Counted from the stretch's first letter, positions 30,700 through 42,483 are shown. The stretch is DNA of 64,000 nt from Nelumbo lutea (GCA_022828595.1 JAKGHH010000002.1:83296076-83360075); one strand, 5' to 3'. Notes: a model not told the origin generated them from the sequence alone. Translations and numbers: made by a program.

Positions 30700-32062
30700 G
30701 GTGGCGTTTGATAAATCTGAAATCTGAAGTCTGAAAAGTTTAAAAGATATTAAAAGTGTCTGAAATTTGAAAAGAGGCATAGATGCTTTTCTACTTTTTA
30801 GAGGCTCTGAATCCACTAGTTTGTTTGTATTCAATCAACCTTTTATCATTTTAAATTTACTGATTTTACTATTTTACCCCTAAAATATACTATTTGGAAA
30901 TGTTGAATTCAATTTGCATTATCTCATAAAAACTAATTTTTAACCTCAAAATAATATTGTAACAATACAAATAAAAAATAAAAAACAAAAAATAAAAAAT
31001 TACTAATTACTAATCATTATATGAAATGATTAAAATTAAAAAAATAATAAATGACTATAAAATATTAAAATAATTAATAATTAGTAATGTTTAATAAAAA
31101 AATAATTATTAAATATTAATAATTAATAAAAAATAATTAAATATTAATGTAATAAAAAATATTAAAATAATTAATAATTAATAATAATATTATTATTACT
31201 ATTCACCGAATTGTCGTTGCAAGTTGCAACGATAGTAGTGGTGGCGAGAAGATTGGAGAGAAAGAGAGCGAGAGTGAGAGAAAGAGAGAGCGAGAGCGAG
31301 AGAGAAACAAGGAGCCATAGAACCACCATCGTTGCAACTTGCAGCGGCGGCGACGACAAGAGAGGGGGGAGAGAGAGAGCGGGAGAGAGAGAGAAGGAAC
31401 CGCCGCTGCGGCGGCGGCGGTGGCGAGAAGACAAAGGGGAGAGAGTGAGAGAGAAGGAATTGCCAGACTGCAAGTTGTAGCGGCGGTAACAAAAAGGCAG
31501 AGGAGAGAGAGAGAGGGAGTGAGAACGAGAGAGAAGGAAGCACCGCTACTGCAACGGTGATGGGAAGGCAGGGGAGAGAGAGAGTGAGAGTGAGAGAGAA
31601 GGAACCTCTGCAGCGGTGTTGACGGGAAGGTAGGGGAGAGAGAGAGTGCAAGAGAGAGAGAAGGAACTGCCCTTGCAAGTTGCAGCGGCGGTGGCAGGCA
31701 GTGCAACTTCATTAGGTTGTAGATTCACAGTGAGGTTCGATTTGAGTTAGGTTGCAAACTCATAGTGAGGTGCAACGGTGATGGTGGCCGTGGAGCTTCC
31801 TTAGGTTGCAGACTCGTGAGGTTCAATGCGAGGTACATGAAGGACAAAAAACATGTAATATTAAATTTTTTTTAGGTTATTTATGTCTTTTAAATACCTT
31901 TGAATTACGTATGATCCATTAAGCAACAACTCTATGTCTTAGAAATTAAGATCTGAAATCCAATTTCAGACCTCTAGTAAGAGGGTATACCAAATCCTTG
32001 ATGGCGTTTGAAAAACAACATTTTCAGATTCAGACATATTAAAAGTACAATCAAATGCCACT
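30700..32062. mobile_element. Harbinger/Tourist-like non-autonomous element
   Basis: The ends are inverted: left GGTGGCGTTTGATAAATCTG, right (inverted) AGTGGCATTTGATTGTAC. Each end also carries AATCTGAAATC/TTCAGA motifs in inverted orientation, within 250 bp. TTA flanks both sides (30697-30699 and 32063-32065), the duplication expected of PIF/Harbinger elements. The inner part has an AT-rich left half (30840-31200) and a purine-rich minisatellite (31211-31720). No transposase frame is present; the long open frames are low-complexity shadows of the GA repeats. Confidence 0.68.
31211..31720. repeat. Purine-rich GC-containing minisatellite
   Basis: About six irregular units of roughly 85 bp, each with a GGGGAGAGAGAGAG(TGAGAG)n tract, then AAGGAA, then a CCGCTGCAGCGG/GGCGGTGGC-type block and GTTGCA/TTGCAAG. 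Strand asymmetry is extreme: the plus strand is nearly pyrimidine-free over long stretches. All six frames stay open because the unit lacks stops, so the 159- and 169-codon minus-strand frames here are not evidence of genes. Confidence 0.85.
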
Positions 32063-32169
32063 TTAGTTTTTAATTACGTCATTAATTTGGTTGGCTCACT
32101 ACATCATTAGTCCCCCCCACTCACGGCATAGCTTTTATCACTGTACATCACTTCGTACCTTTTTATTGG

Positions 32170-32519
32170 CTTATAACACATTGCAAAAAAATTGACCTTT
32201 AGCAATAGTCATAAAAGTATATATCAAGACCAACTTTTGCTTACAACTACACCAACTTTTGCTAATAGTGGCGTGGCAAAAAACTTTTGGCAACAATTGC
32301 TTGTTGCCAAAATAATTTTTTGACAATTGATTGGAGAAAATATCTTTTCATTACACTTAATGTAGATTATGAGCAAAAGTATATATCTAGCAACAATTGC
32401 ATATTGTTACTGAAAGGAAATTTTAGTAACGATTTTTTTTACCTTTAATCTATAAATGCTAAAGGAAACAATCAAGTTGACTATTGTCGATCATATATTC
32501 AATTGTTTCCTATAACTAT
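32170..32519. other. GCAACAATTGC-rich flank (left) of the large LTR element
   Basis: Repeated GGCAACAATTGC / TTGTTGCCAAAA / AGCAACAATTGC motifs in both orientations. The right flank (43284-43650) has similar TTGTTGC, GTTGCTAATAG and TTGCCAA motifs, so both probably belong to one host repeat that the LTR element entered. Such subterminal repeats occur in CACTA elements, but I cannot find CACTA ends. Confidence 0.35.
32515..32519. repeat. Target site duplication ACTAT (left copy)
   Basis: ACTAT directly before the 5' LTR; it recurs at 43279-43283 directly after the 3' LTR alignment ends. Confidence 0.65.
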
Positions 32520-33220
32520 TGTAAGTGCATGTAGTTCTTTATCACCCCAATTATAAGATATCAAAATAAGGCTATAAATACAAATATAACAGCACGTGGA
32601 ATCTCTTAGAACTTTCGATGGGCTTAATAACCATTGTAGACTTGTGATGAACTTAATAGCGTTTGCATACTTGCAATGAGCTTAATAACCATCATAAATT
32701 TGCTATGAGCTTAAAAGCTACCCGAGACCTACGATAAGCATAGAAGGCCATCCAAGACTTTTGATGAGCATAAAACACTTGTTGAGATCCACAGTGAACA
32801 ATGGGTGTCGCTTGAGACTTGCGATAACATCGCTAGTTAGATCTTGTCCTTTAACATGTGGCCACTAGGAAACCTGTAAGGGGACGTATCCTACATGTGC
32901 CATGTGAGAATCCTTAAGAGAAAGAAAACTTTGTCTTTGAAGGATTTTGCTAGGCACATGACAAAATTCTAATGGTGCTCCCTTAATAAATGACATAAAG
33001 ATCTCATTTCTTAATAGGAAATTGCCCATTTTAGATTCTTTTACTTGGCCTTGGGTCCCTCTCTACAAAAGGAGGGACAATTATCCTTCTAGATTAGACT
33101 ACCATGTAGCCCTAACCCTAGGACTTCTTAGGGACATCTCTCTCTTCTTTTCACTTCCCGATTGCCATCGTCTTGGACCTTCGAAGCCTGACCAAGCCAT
33201 GGTAAACTGTGGCACTTACA
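32520..33220 (+). repeat. 5' LTR of the LARD-like element
   Basis: TGTAAGTGCATGTAGTTC to GGCACTTACA, aligning with 42498-43278 throughout. It contains a run of imperfect repeats of the type 'CTTGCGATGAGCTTAATAACCATCG' (32620-32830) and a promoter-like block at 33040-33110 where the 3' LTR TATAAAAG reads TACAAAAG. A PBS-like ATTGGTGGCGCTAGAA lies at about 33435; if that is the true PBS, this LTR extends about 215 bp further and the 3' copy is truncated. Confidence 0.78.
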
Positions 33221-33502
33221 TTAGAATCTCTGGTTACCCCTTTGATCTTCGGATAGATGGTATTGTAGCAACTTCTAACGTTTCTTGTTGGTTGTCCCTT
33301 CTACAATCAAGTTTTGATGATCAAATCACCGTCCTTGCTGAGTTATGGAGCATTGAAGGGAGATTATTATAGATGTTGCAACTTGATCTTTCGAGGGGTC
33401 CCATGAATGAAGCTTTTTCGTGAAACAACTCCACCATATCATTGGTGGCGCTAGAAAAGGGGCCCCTGGATTTCTTGGTGACAAGCTTAAATAAAACCCT
33501 TA

Positions 33503-33632
33503 GGCTATGTTTGGTTTGAAGGAAAAAGGTAGGGAAAGGAACCGAAAGATATCAAAACCTATACAAAGTTTGTAAAGGTTTCTTTGCTTTTCCTTTCCTT
33601 TCCCTACTTTTTCCTTCAAACCAAATATAACC
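33503..33632. mobile_element. Tourist-like MITE
   Basis: A 130-bp foldback, GGCTATGTTTGGTTTGAAGG on the left and the inverted equivalent CCTTCAAACCAAATATAACC on the right. Arms are about 45 bp and centre on the 'CAAAACCTATACAAAG' region. It is flanked by TTA on both sides (33500-33502 and 33633-33635), the PIF/Harbinger duplication. It lies in the internal part of the LARD-like element. Confidence 0.85.
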
Positions 33633-33639
33633 TTAATTT

Positions 33640-36600
33640 CACATAATCTTCAACTTTTCTTTGCGTTTAAATTTCCTTGTTCTTTTCTTTTCTTTCCATA
33701 TGCTTGTCACCTCTCACGACCTAAAAAATTTTCAGCTCAGATGTTTGTTTTCTACAGGGATTATATTTCAGAGACATCTCACTGTTTAGATCAATCCGCC
33801 CACCTCCTGCATCTTGTGGTCCCTTCAATCGTCGACTTTGTTTCCTGGAGGAATCTCGCAATGCTTCCGTCCCTTAATCAACTTCATGTTTACAACCTGA
33901 TACAAGGAATTTTAGGTATCAGAAATTGCAACAACCATCGGAAGTAGAGGTCCGTCAATGGCATTGATGGTTGTAATAAGTCGAAATCGTATGGGAGTTA
34001 GCGAAAAGACTCTCAATGGCTCCGAATGGTGTTGCTGCTGTGCTTTTTTTTTAGGAAAATGAGGTGCATCTGTGAGTAAAAGGATAGCGACCCCGACGGA
34101 ATGAGAAGACATGGATGCCATCGAATCTCCATGTGGAAGATCCAAAGCGCATGATTGCCGATCTTTAAAAGCATTCTACATATTTCGTGCATTCATGGGC
34201 TCTGAGGTATAAAGATGGAATTTTCTTGGAAGGGTGGGCTTTCGTTTGTTCAAGAGAGCTCAACTGTCATTTGTCCGAGAAGACGCAAAAACAGAAGTCG
34301 TTCTATGTCAAAACATATTGAAAAATTCTAGGTATGACTTATCCTACTTCTGTTACTCATATCTTGATAATTTTTTACTAACTCCCTAATTGTTAATCCA
34401 CATATTCAAAGCGTTATTATGTTTTTGCTCCCTAGTGTCGAATTCTCAAATGACAGCCATGTCTCCATTATAATTTTAGTGTTAGACGAGATGCTTGCTG
34501 TCAAATAGTATTCCTTGAAAATCTAGTGCTAAAAATAAATTTAAACTCCTTAGAACAGGGAAGGATAATGAAAGATCTACATTACAAAATGGCATTCTTT
34601 TAGTAGAAACAAAGGTTGGATTCGGCCATGAACCTCAGGTCCGACCATGGATATTATTGACTAATTTTTTTTTTTTAAATCTATACACTAAGCTTGTATT
34701 TCTGTTGATAACTTGTGCTCTTGACCCAGTCTCTTATTTCATCACCTTTAATCTTTGTTCATCATTTTGTGTTTGTTTGTAACTCTACAAGTGTTTGATA
34801 AAATCTTGTTCTTCCCTGTAACAACCCTTGCTAAAATGATCCCGCAAAATTAAAGGTATGTACATGAGTGTTGCATGGGCATGCATGCATTTTCTCCATC
34901 ATAATTCCCTTGTGATAATGTCATAATAAACCTAATTTAGGATACCTTTCTAACTATTATGAATAATTTAAGTCTTGCTTGTGGTTCCAAAGCATCAGAA
35001 CATGGGAAGATAAGGGAAGACCTAAACTATAGAGTGAAATTCTTTTAGTAGAATCATAGACTGAATTCGGCTATTAACCTCAAATCCGATCATGGATATT
35101 AATTTTACTTTGCCCACCTAGCCATAGTAATAGGGGTTCCTCTATCCTCTTTATTGGTAACCGATAGTTCCATCTCTTTCTTATCTCTTTCCCAAAAGGC
35201 AGACCTCAGTAAGAAATCTGAGGTTTGGTTCATTTCTTTCTTGTGTGTTTTGTTGTATTTCCCCTTTGTTTCTATTTTTAATTTATTTATTTTTTGTTTT
35301 CTTTCTCCTCAAAGTTGAGACTTAAGATCTTTTATTAAATTCTCATAATCAAAATACAAAAAAAAGAAACCCCTCAAATTCTGGGCAAATTTCAAACAAA
35401 CCAGTCAATTCCATAACTATGTATTGAGAGAAAGTATACCCATGTGTTCTGTCTTCTCTTGTGATCAATTGAAAACCCAACCTTTCCAATAGATACAACT
35501 AAAATACATGTTTCAACTACGAGGAAGCATTCTGTTGTGATTAAAGATGTTCACACTTTTGATCTTATACCATACGTATTTACACAATTAGCTGACACAG
35601 TCAAGAGTTCAAACCCATCCTACAGACGTGGCAAGATCACAAAGTTGTGATCAAATAATTCATCTAGTGCAGGGTGTTTATGTAGACCAGGTAATCAGGA
35701 TTGCCTTTGATTCTAAAAACTGAGCCATTATCCAATAATTGAAAGTAAAGCATTCCCCCAACTCGATTTGAGGAAGCATGCCAGTCATTGTAGGGTTGTT
35801 GCAATGACATTGCTTAGGTCTCAAAAGTCCTACTCCTCATTCCCAAACATGGACAAAATTTTAAAATCTTAGCTAAATTTAAACCAATTTTGGACTACTT
35901 CAGGAGATAGCTCCGGGGTCAATATCAAACTAGATTGGGAGCAATTTTTTTGTTTTTCTTTTCGTGTTTTATTTATTTATTTTCACTTACTCTGCATGGT
36001 GAAGTTATAGAAATCCATTTATTCTTTCCCCAACTTTATAAAGACAGCTTTTTTTGCCTCCTTGATCTAACAGCTCCCTTGTAGAATCTCCCCTATTAAG
36101 TCATAAGTTTCAATGCTGAAATGGTACCCAAACTTTATTTTTTTTCAACGACTTAATTTATATATATGCATATCTAACGGCTCAGTTATGACAACATATA
36201 TTAAGAGACAAGGCTTCCTAGTTCAATGATGTAGTAATATAGTTTAGAAAAATCCCTTAGGTGTCTCAGTTTGGAAGTGAACCACTCCAATTGCATATAC
36301 TGTCACTTCTTTAAAATTACTTTTGAAGGTCTAATCACCCACTTTCTTGACCGACCGCTTGACTCAGGGAGTTTATTGTTGTGGAGGATTCCAAATAGAA
36401 AAACGTTAGTGGCTGAAATTTAATTATTTAGCAAACTTATATCCTTCTGCCCTTTCTTAAATATACGCACACAAAAGGGAAATCATTAACTATATATAGG
36501 CTATTTTTTTTCCCGAGGGTTAATATGATTCTATGGGATGCACTTCTACGTAACTACAGTCGACTAGATACAATCTAGACTTCATTCCCAATGCTCACAC

Positions 36601-36660
36601 ACTCACTAAATATTGACATAGTAGGGACTTGAATGAGCCAATAAGACTGACACAACTTTA
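33640..36660. other. LARD internal region, non-coding
   Basis: No protein motif is found. A diverged duplication links about 34555-34670 and 34995-35105: both read GGAAGATAA, then AAATGGCATTCTTTTAGTAGAA or its variant, then GAATTCGGC.AT.AACCTCA and CCGA.CATGGATATTA. The rest has no recognised structure. Confidence 0.6.
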
Positions 36661-36769
36661 ATTCATGATATGAACCATGGTTTTTAGAACTGAACCGGTC
36701 AGGGCACTGTTTTTCCGGTTTGTCTGTTCGACTGTCCGGGTCAAACGATTCGACCTGTGATGTCATACA

Positions 36770-37015
36770 TAAAAAAATAAAAAATGCTTATATATAATAA
36801 AAATACCATAAAAATTTAAATAAAATACAAAAAATACACAGAAAAATACAGGAAAAAGAACAATACATGAAAAAATAAAGATATCTAAATATAAAAATAA
36901 CAAAATACAGAAAATACAAAAAAAATTCAGAAAAAATTCCAAAAAATACGAAAAGTTTTCCAAAAAATATAGAAAATTTTTCAAAAATATAGAAAAAATT
37001 CCAAAAAATTCCAAC
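36770..37015. repeat. A-rich tandem tract (AAAAATACAGAAAA-type)
   Basis: Degenerate repeats of AAAAATACAGAAAA and AAAAAATTC-type units with almost no T, in the 3' part of the hAT element where its C-terminal coding region would be expected. The Phe-rich minus-strand frames are its shadow. Confidence 0.75.
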
Positions 37016-37289
37016 TGTAGTACTTAGACCTTTTGACCTACCTAAAGCATCCATGTCCAAAGATATGTAGTCTAATAACCAAAAACCCAAGGCCCTAATG
37101 CAAGGCAGCTTGGATCCATCTTCCCTTGGGGTAGTCTAATAATCTGTAGTTCTGTACAGATCTGTATTTCCAAAAGATCTGCAGTTCTGTACATTCTTCA
37201 ATAAAGGGGCAGTCTAATAAATATTAGTAATATACTTATAGTTGCAATATTTGAGATAATATCAATGATAGTTACCATCAGCCCTAGCT

Positions 37290-39030
37290 CTTTTTCTTGA
37301 TGGTGATTGCAAGTTTTTCAATGACATTAAAAACTGCAGACATAACGACTGGGGATTTAACTTTTGATTTCGGATCATATTGGAAGGCCGAGTTAAAATA
37401 ATACCCTACAAGATGAAGCCTCTGACCTATTTGTCTACTCCATCTTCTATCAATAATGTCCATGATTGGGCCATATTCAGCTTTCTTATAATTAAAAACC
37501 TTTTTTAGTTATTCTTTTGCCTTCAACATTGCATGATACATATACCCCATTGCAGGCCTAAACTCAGAATCTGCAAGTCTCAATGCACTAACAAGAGGTG
37601 ATGTGAAATACATAATCATTTTGCATTGTGCCCAAAATTCAGAATTCAAAACTATTTGTATTACTTCATTTTCCTTTGCATCTTTTGCATACCTAGAATC
37701 AATAAAACTCCAATTTGTCACCAAATTTTGCAAATCATGCATGTGCTTCAAAATGCTATCCAATGCAATGAAATTAGTTGCAAAACGAGTGGCTCCAGGA
37801 CATACTATCTCAATCCAACTAGGTCTCTTCCTTAACATTGAGAGTACAAAAATATGATTGTAGACAAATTTGGTAATTCTAAATGCACATTGAACCACAT
37901 TTGCAACATAATCCATTTCCCCAATTTCCCTTAGCATCAGGTTTAGACAATGTGTGCACAAGGTGACCAATATATCCATGGAAATTCTGCTTCCAACGAT
38001 CTTCCTATAGCTACATAATTTGCAGCATTGTCAGTGACCACCTGAACAACATTTTCTGCTTTTACCTAATCAATAACTTCCTTAAACAAAAGAAATAAAT
38101 TCTCTGCACTCTTGACTGTTTCAGAAGCATCCACAGACTTCACAAATGCAGTTCCTATAGGACAATATACTAAAAAATTAATCAATGTTCGGCTATGTGT
38201 ATTTGTCCAACCATCAGCCATTATAGTGCAACCATATGTAGCCCAATCCTTACGGAGTTTATCAACTAGCATTTGCACCTCCTGAACTAAATCCTTCAAC
38301 AAATTGGTCCTATAGTTATGATATGAAGGAGCTTTGTACCCTGGATCAATAGTAGCAAAGGCATCCAACATAGGCTGAAAATATCTTGAATGCAAAGCAT
38401 TCAAGGGCTTTGCATTCAAGGGAATACAAGTATCACATAACCACTTCATAACAACATGGTCCACATGATTAATTGCTCCCTTAGAGATGCCAATATACTC
38501 TTAATTCCAGGTTGTGCACCTGGAGTGGTCCGTGGAGCAAAATGGCTAGTTATTAGCCTTGAAGATGCTTTCCCCTTTCCCGATGATGTAGTTGGTTTTT
38601 TCCCTTGATAGGTATCATGTGTATTAGGTGGATCGATTTCTCTAATATCAATATCACCATCACTATCATTCCTTCCACGTTGTGCTCTAGTGTCAACAAA
38701 ATTCATTGGTTGCTTTTCACTTCTTTTTTTGTCATTGATTTCATTCAACGATTGCTCCATTTTGAACCTTACATCATGGGGTACTTTATGACAAATTGCA
38801 ATCTCACCTTTCCTTTGGGCAATATGTTATTTCATCCTATTAATCCCTCCCCCTTTAAAAGTCTTTTGACAATAAGGACATGTCATTGATTTTGATCCAT
38901 TAAGAGGGTCAACTTTAAGGGAAACATGCTCTCAAGTAGAATCAGTTTTTCCCCTAACATTTGATGAAATGGACTCTTGTGATGGAGCTAGATCAAATGT
39001 ATTAGCATTTGGACTTTGAGATTCCATCAT
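37290..39030 (-). pseudogene. hAT transposase (BED finger + DUF659), broken
   Basis: From an ATG on the minus strand at 39030 the order is as follows. A BED finger ('MTCPYCQKTFKGGGINRMK', then HIAQ and 'ICHKVP') at about 38890-38780; a Ser/Lys-rich linker; 'FQPMLDAFATIDPGYKAPSY' (about 38375); and the DUF659 core 'YGCTIMADGWTNTHSRTLIN' (about 38230), 'GTAFVKSVDAS' and 'VVQVVTDNAANYVA' (about 38035). Then 'CTHCLNLMLREIGEMDYV' (about 37950) and 'GATRFATNFIALDSILKH' (about 37800). Lesions: a TAG in the linker before the finger, a TAA or TAG inside the finger, a frameshift near 38450-38464, and stops at 38066-38068 and 37509-37511. The C-terminal hAT dimerisation domain is not found. Confidence 0.88.
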
Positions 39031-40379
39031 CTTAGTTCAATCAAAGAAACCCAACTCAAAAATAAATCCCTTCATACAAACACAAAATATAAAATTTAAA
39101 ACCTTACATTGACTAAAAGAACCAACCAAAATGTAAAATCACTCATATAAGCAAAAAATAATTAAGCAAAAAATTAATCAAATAATTAACCAAAATGTAA
39201 AATTACTCCATTAGGAATGAGAGTAAATTGCTTGCAAAAATTTAAGCAAAACTTTCAACATCTGATCATCATAAGAAAATTAAGCAAAATATGCATATGA
39301 AAATTAAAAGCAAATTAAGCTAGATTAATTAAACAAAGAACTAAGCATCTATCATCAAATGAAGTTTGAGGGTTCAACAAGGCATAAAATCAATAAGAAA
39401 CTGATACAAAAAATACAAGCAACAATTTTCTGCTAGTAAACCTATCAACTTATCGTCTGCTACTCATAATTATAAACCATAAAGTATTCACCAAAAGTCT
39501 CTGCCTAGCAGGTCCAAAGCAAAATGATGAACCAAATGAAGAACAAATAGGGGATGATAAACCAAATGAATAAAAAAAAATTCAAAAAATCAATTAAATC
39601 ACAAAAAAAATCAGAAAAAAATTATATCTTCAGAGTTTCACTGTCGAGTGTCGGTAATGGTGGTGTGATAGTGGATTCGCCGCCGGTGGGCTTGGGTAGT
39701 TGGGCTTGGTCGTAGGCAAGTTGCCGCTACAAGCCAACAAGTGCTGAGTGCTGAGTGGATTCACTCCACTGCAAGCCTACAAGTCGGGCTTGGGCTCGCC
39801 AGTGCAAATGTTGAATGCTGAGTGCCACTGCCAAGTGCCGAGTGCCGCTACAAGCTCGCCGTCCACCACTGCAAGCTCACCGTTCACCACTACAAGTCGT
39901 CGTTGCAAGTGTTGGATCTTCTCGCCATTGGACACCGCTGCAAATGCTGGGGTGAGGGTTACTTTCTGCCGCTGCAAGCTCGCTGGTCGCCATCGGTGTG
40001 TATCGCCGTTGGATGCCGAAGGTGATGGCCACCGTAGGTGATCGCTCGGTAGGGTGTGAGGAGGGAACTCAGGAAAATGGGAAGTAACCCTAAAGCTAAA
40101 GGGAAAATCGAATAAGGATTTGAACTGGTTGGGATATAATGGGTATTTTTTTATTTAAAACATTAAAAATAAAAATCTTAACTCACGAACTGCTGCCCGG
40201 GTTGAACGGTTTAGCGGTCTGACCGCCCGAGTCTGCGGTTTTTTTGACTTTTCAACGTTTTTTCTCAATTTTTTGGTTTTAGTAAAACCGGACCCGGATG
40301 GCTGACCAATTACCAATTTTTTCGGTCCGACTGTCCGGTCCTGCCTAGTTTTGAAAACCATGATACAAACTAAGGGTTG

Positions 40380-40822
40380 TATCTCTTCTAAACTTGTTTG
40401 TGTTCTTAAATATCATATATCCTACTGCCTTTTTTTTTCTATGATTTGTTCTCTTTACTTTTTCTCCCAGTAGTAAAAACTATTAAAAGGGAGAGGGGGT
40501 TCAATGGTTTTAGCAAAGCTATGTGAAGCTCTTATATATATTTGACTAATCATTTTTCTGATATATTTCAGATTATAATAATTCAGACCCAAAAACTTCA
40601 AATATAATTTTGGTTTATTGCAAGAAGCATTACCTAGTTCCAACATTTTACTATGACCCCTATTCAGTCGATTTTAGTATTTCAATAAAGAAATTGCTTT
40701 CCAAAACATGGAATTTCGAATCAAATGGTTATTTTAAAAAACATACCTTTGATACCATCTTCTGAAATATGATTCCAAAAGAATGCTTTATCATTGTTCC
40801 TCAAAAATATGATTCCAAACAT

Positions 40823-40902
<80 letters not shown>

Positions 40903-41130
40903 GTGAAGATATGACTTTGAGTCAATTTTATGAACTTTAAAATAAGTTTTAAGCAAATATTTATGCATTCATCACATATCTTGCAACTCACTAACATGTT
41001 TCTCGTAGCATCACATAGAAATTTTGAGCAACAAGTTCTAATCGCCAACGTAGACTATCCATTATATACCTGGTTTACTAGATTCGGGCACCACCTCTGG
41101 ATAACACCCTGGTCGTAATAAGCCCTAACA
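40380..41130. repeat. LARD internal remnant with a 75-nt poly(T)
   Basis: A pure T run of 75 nt occupies 40825-40899. The words ATATGATTCCAAA on its left (about 40768 and 40807) are a small duplication. There is no target duplication around the T run, so it is not clearly a minus-strand poly(A) insertion. Lengths of such runs are unreliable in assemblies. Confidence 0.6.
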
Positions 41131-41139
41131 ACCTCATGA

Positions 41140-41545
41140 GCTTGTCACAATCCCATGGCAACCCCAGAAATACATCACAACTCCCTAGCAACCCCAGGTG
41201 TAGATTTCACATACCCTGGCGACCCCAAAAAGGCCCTAGCAACCATAGGTGTGGTCTTACATACCCTGGCAACCACAAGAAGGCTCTAAAAACCTTAGGC
41301 TCAATCTTACATACCCTAGCAACCCCAAGAAGGCCTTAGCAATCCTAATTGTTATGACATTCCCTAGAAACCCTAGGAAGGCCTTGGCAACCCCAAGTGC
41401 AGTGACATTCCCTAGCAACTATAGGAAGGCCTTGGCAACTCCAAGTGCGGTGACATACTCATGCAACCCCAAGTGCAATGACATACCCTAGCAACCCAGG
41501 AAGGCCTTGGCAACTCCAAGTGCGATGACATACCCTCCCTTAATA
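41140..41545. repeat. Minisatellite, CCCTAGCAACCCCAAG-type units
   Basis: About eight units of 35-60 bp. The common core is ACATACCCTAGCAACCCCAA, followed by GAAGGCCTTGGCAACTCCAA and GTGCGGTG; the last four units are the most alike. The proline-rich plus-strand frames are repeat shadows. Confidence 0.82.
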
Positions 41546-42483
41546 TAGAAGATCACAAAGCTTACTATAATCAAACAATTGCTCAAGAACTTGGCACTAG
41601 TGAGCTTTGACACCGTCCCTCTCACACCAAACTAGCGGGGAAAACACTATTTTCAATTGACTATTAATCTTTCAACACATTGACCAAACAATGTTACTAT
41701 ATATACGACATGTAGTTTAAATAAATGATCTGCAATATTATTGTTACAAGAATATCAGTATACTGCAATAAAGCAAGCGCAACAAATTCTCAAATCACAT
41801 TGTAAGAGCATTAGCATGTTCCAAAATCTTGCACACTAAATGGGGGCTTGTTATTACCTTTGTGCCATATTTTTCCCCTTACTTGATACTTCCCTTACCA
41901 AAATGTAGTCATAATACTTTAAAATTATCTTTGAACATTTCCTATTTTTTTAGAAACCCACTAGTAATTATATCAACAACACATCGATCACAACATATGT
42001 ATATTAACAATGTTGTGCGATTATTTGGATGTTCCAACAATATTTAACATGTATCCATGTGCTTGAGGTCCTATATACACCTCTCGACAAAAAATGCTTA
42101 ACCTAACCCCAAAATAATTCAAATGGGGGGTTGTAGACTTGGTCCGATCTTTTCCCCTCTCGAATTTTTCTTAACAGAACACCTTCCATTAAGAAATAAG
42201 GGGGTTGACAATTCAATCTAATTTTTTTTCATGTTTCTTGACATAATGACTTCTATCAAGAAGCAGGGGGGCTAGGAACTAAGAGTAGAAATTTCAAGAC
42301 CATTAGATCCATCCACTAAGCACCAAGTGTAAGAAATTGCAAAAAAAAAAAAAAAAAAAAAAAACGATTCATTAAGCACTAAGAGTAAAAAATCGTAGAA
42401 TTACCATATTCATCCATTGCAGATCAAAGTACATTAAGAAGAAAAGATAACTTATGCTTATCGACAAGAATACTCTTATCAAT
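41546..42483. other. LARD 3' internal region
   Basis: No protein motif. An A24 run (42341-42364) lies between two related blocks, CACTAAGCACCAAGTGTAA and CATTAAGCACTAAGAGTAA. CTTAACAGAACACCTTCC, TTCTTGACATAATGACTTC and similar 'ATCAAGAAGCAGGGGGG' blocks form loose repeats leading into the PPT. Confidence 0.5.

Larger units (their letters stand above)
36676..40362 (-). mobile_element. hAT DNA transposon, 3.69 kb, nested in the LARD-like element
   Basis: Terminal inverted repeats: left CATGGTTTTTAGAACTGAAC, right (inverted) CATGGTTTTCAAAACTAGGC, both followed by GACCGG/CCGGACAGTC-type motifs in the first 90 bp. The 8-bp flanks ATATGAAC (36668-36675) and ATACAAAC (40363-40370) differ by two transitions, as an aged hAT target duplication would. 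The minus strand encodes a broken hAT transposase with BED finger and DUF659 domain. The transposase 5' leader (39640-40100) is GC-rich with internal CCGCTGCAAG repeats; the other end holds an A-rich repeat tract. Confidence 0.88.

Noticed and set aside
31199..31728. Minus-strand open frames of 100-169 codons and overlapping plus-strand frames
   Set aside because: All arise from the GA/CT minisatellite, which lacks stops in every frame; the peptides are Ser/Leu or Arg/Glu strings with no domain.
36770..37090. Phe/Tyr-rich minus-strand frames resembling membrane proteins
   Set aside because: They are the translation of the A-rich tandem tract within the hAT element.
40791..41048. 85-codon frame with a long poly-Lys stretch
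   Set aside because: It is the translation of the 75-nt T run on the opposite strand.
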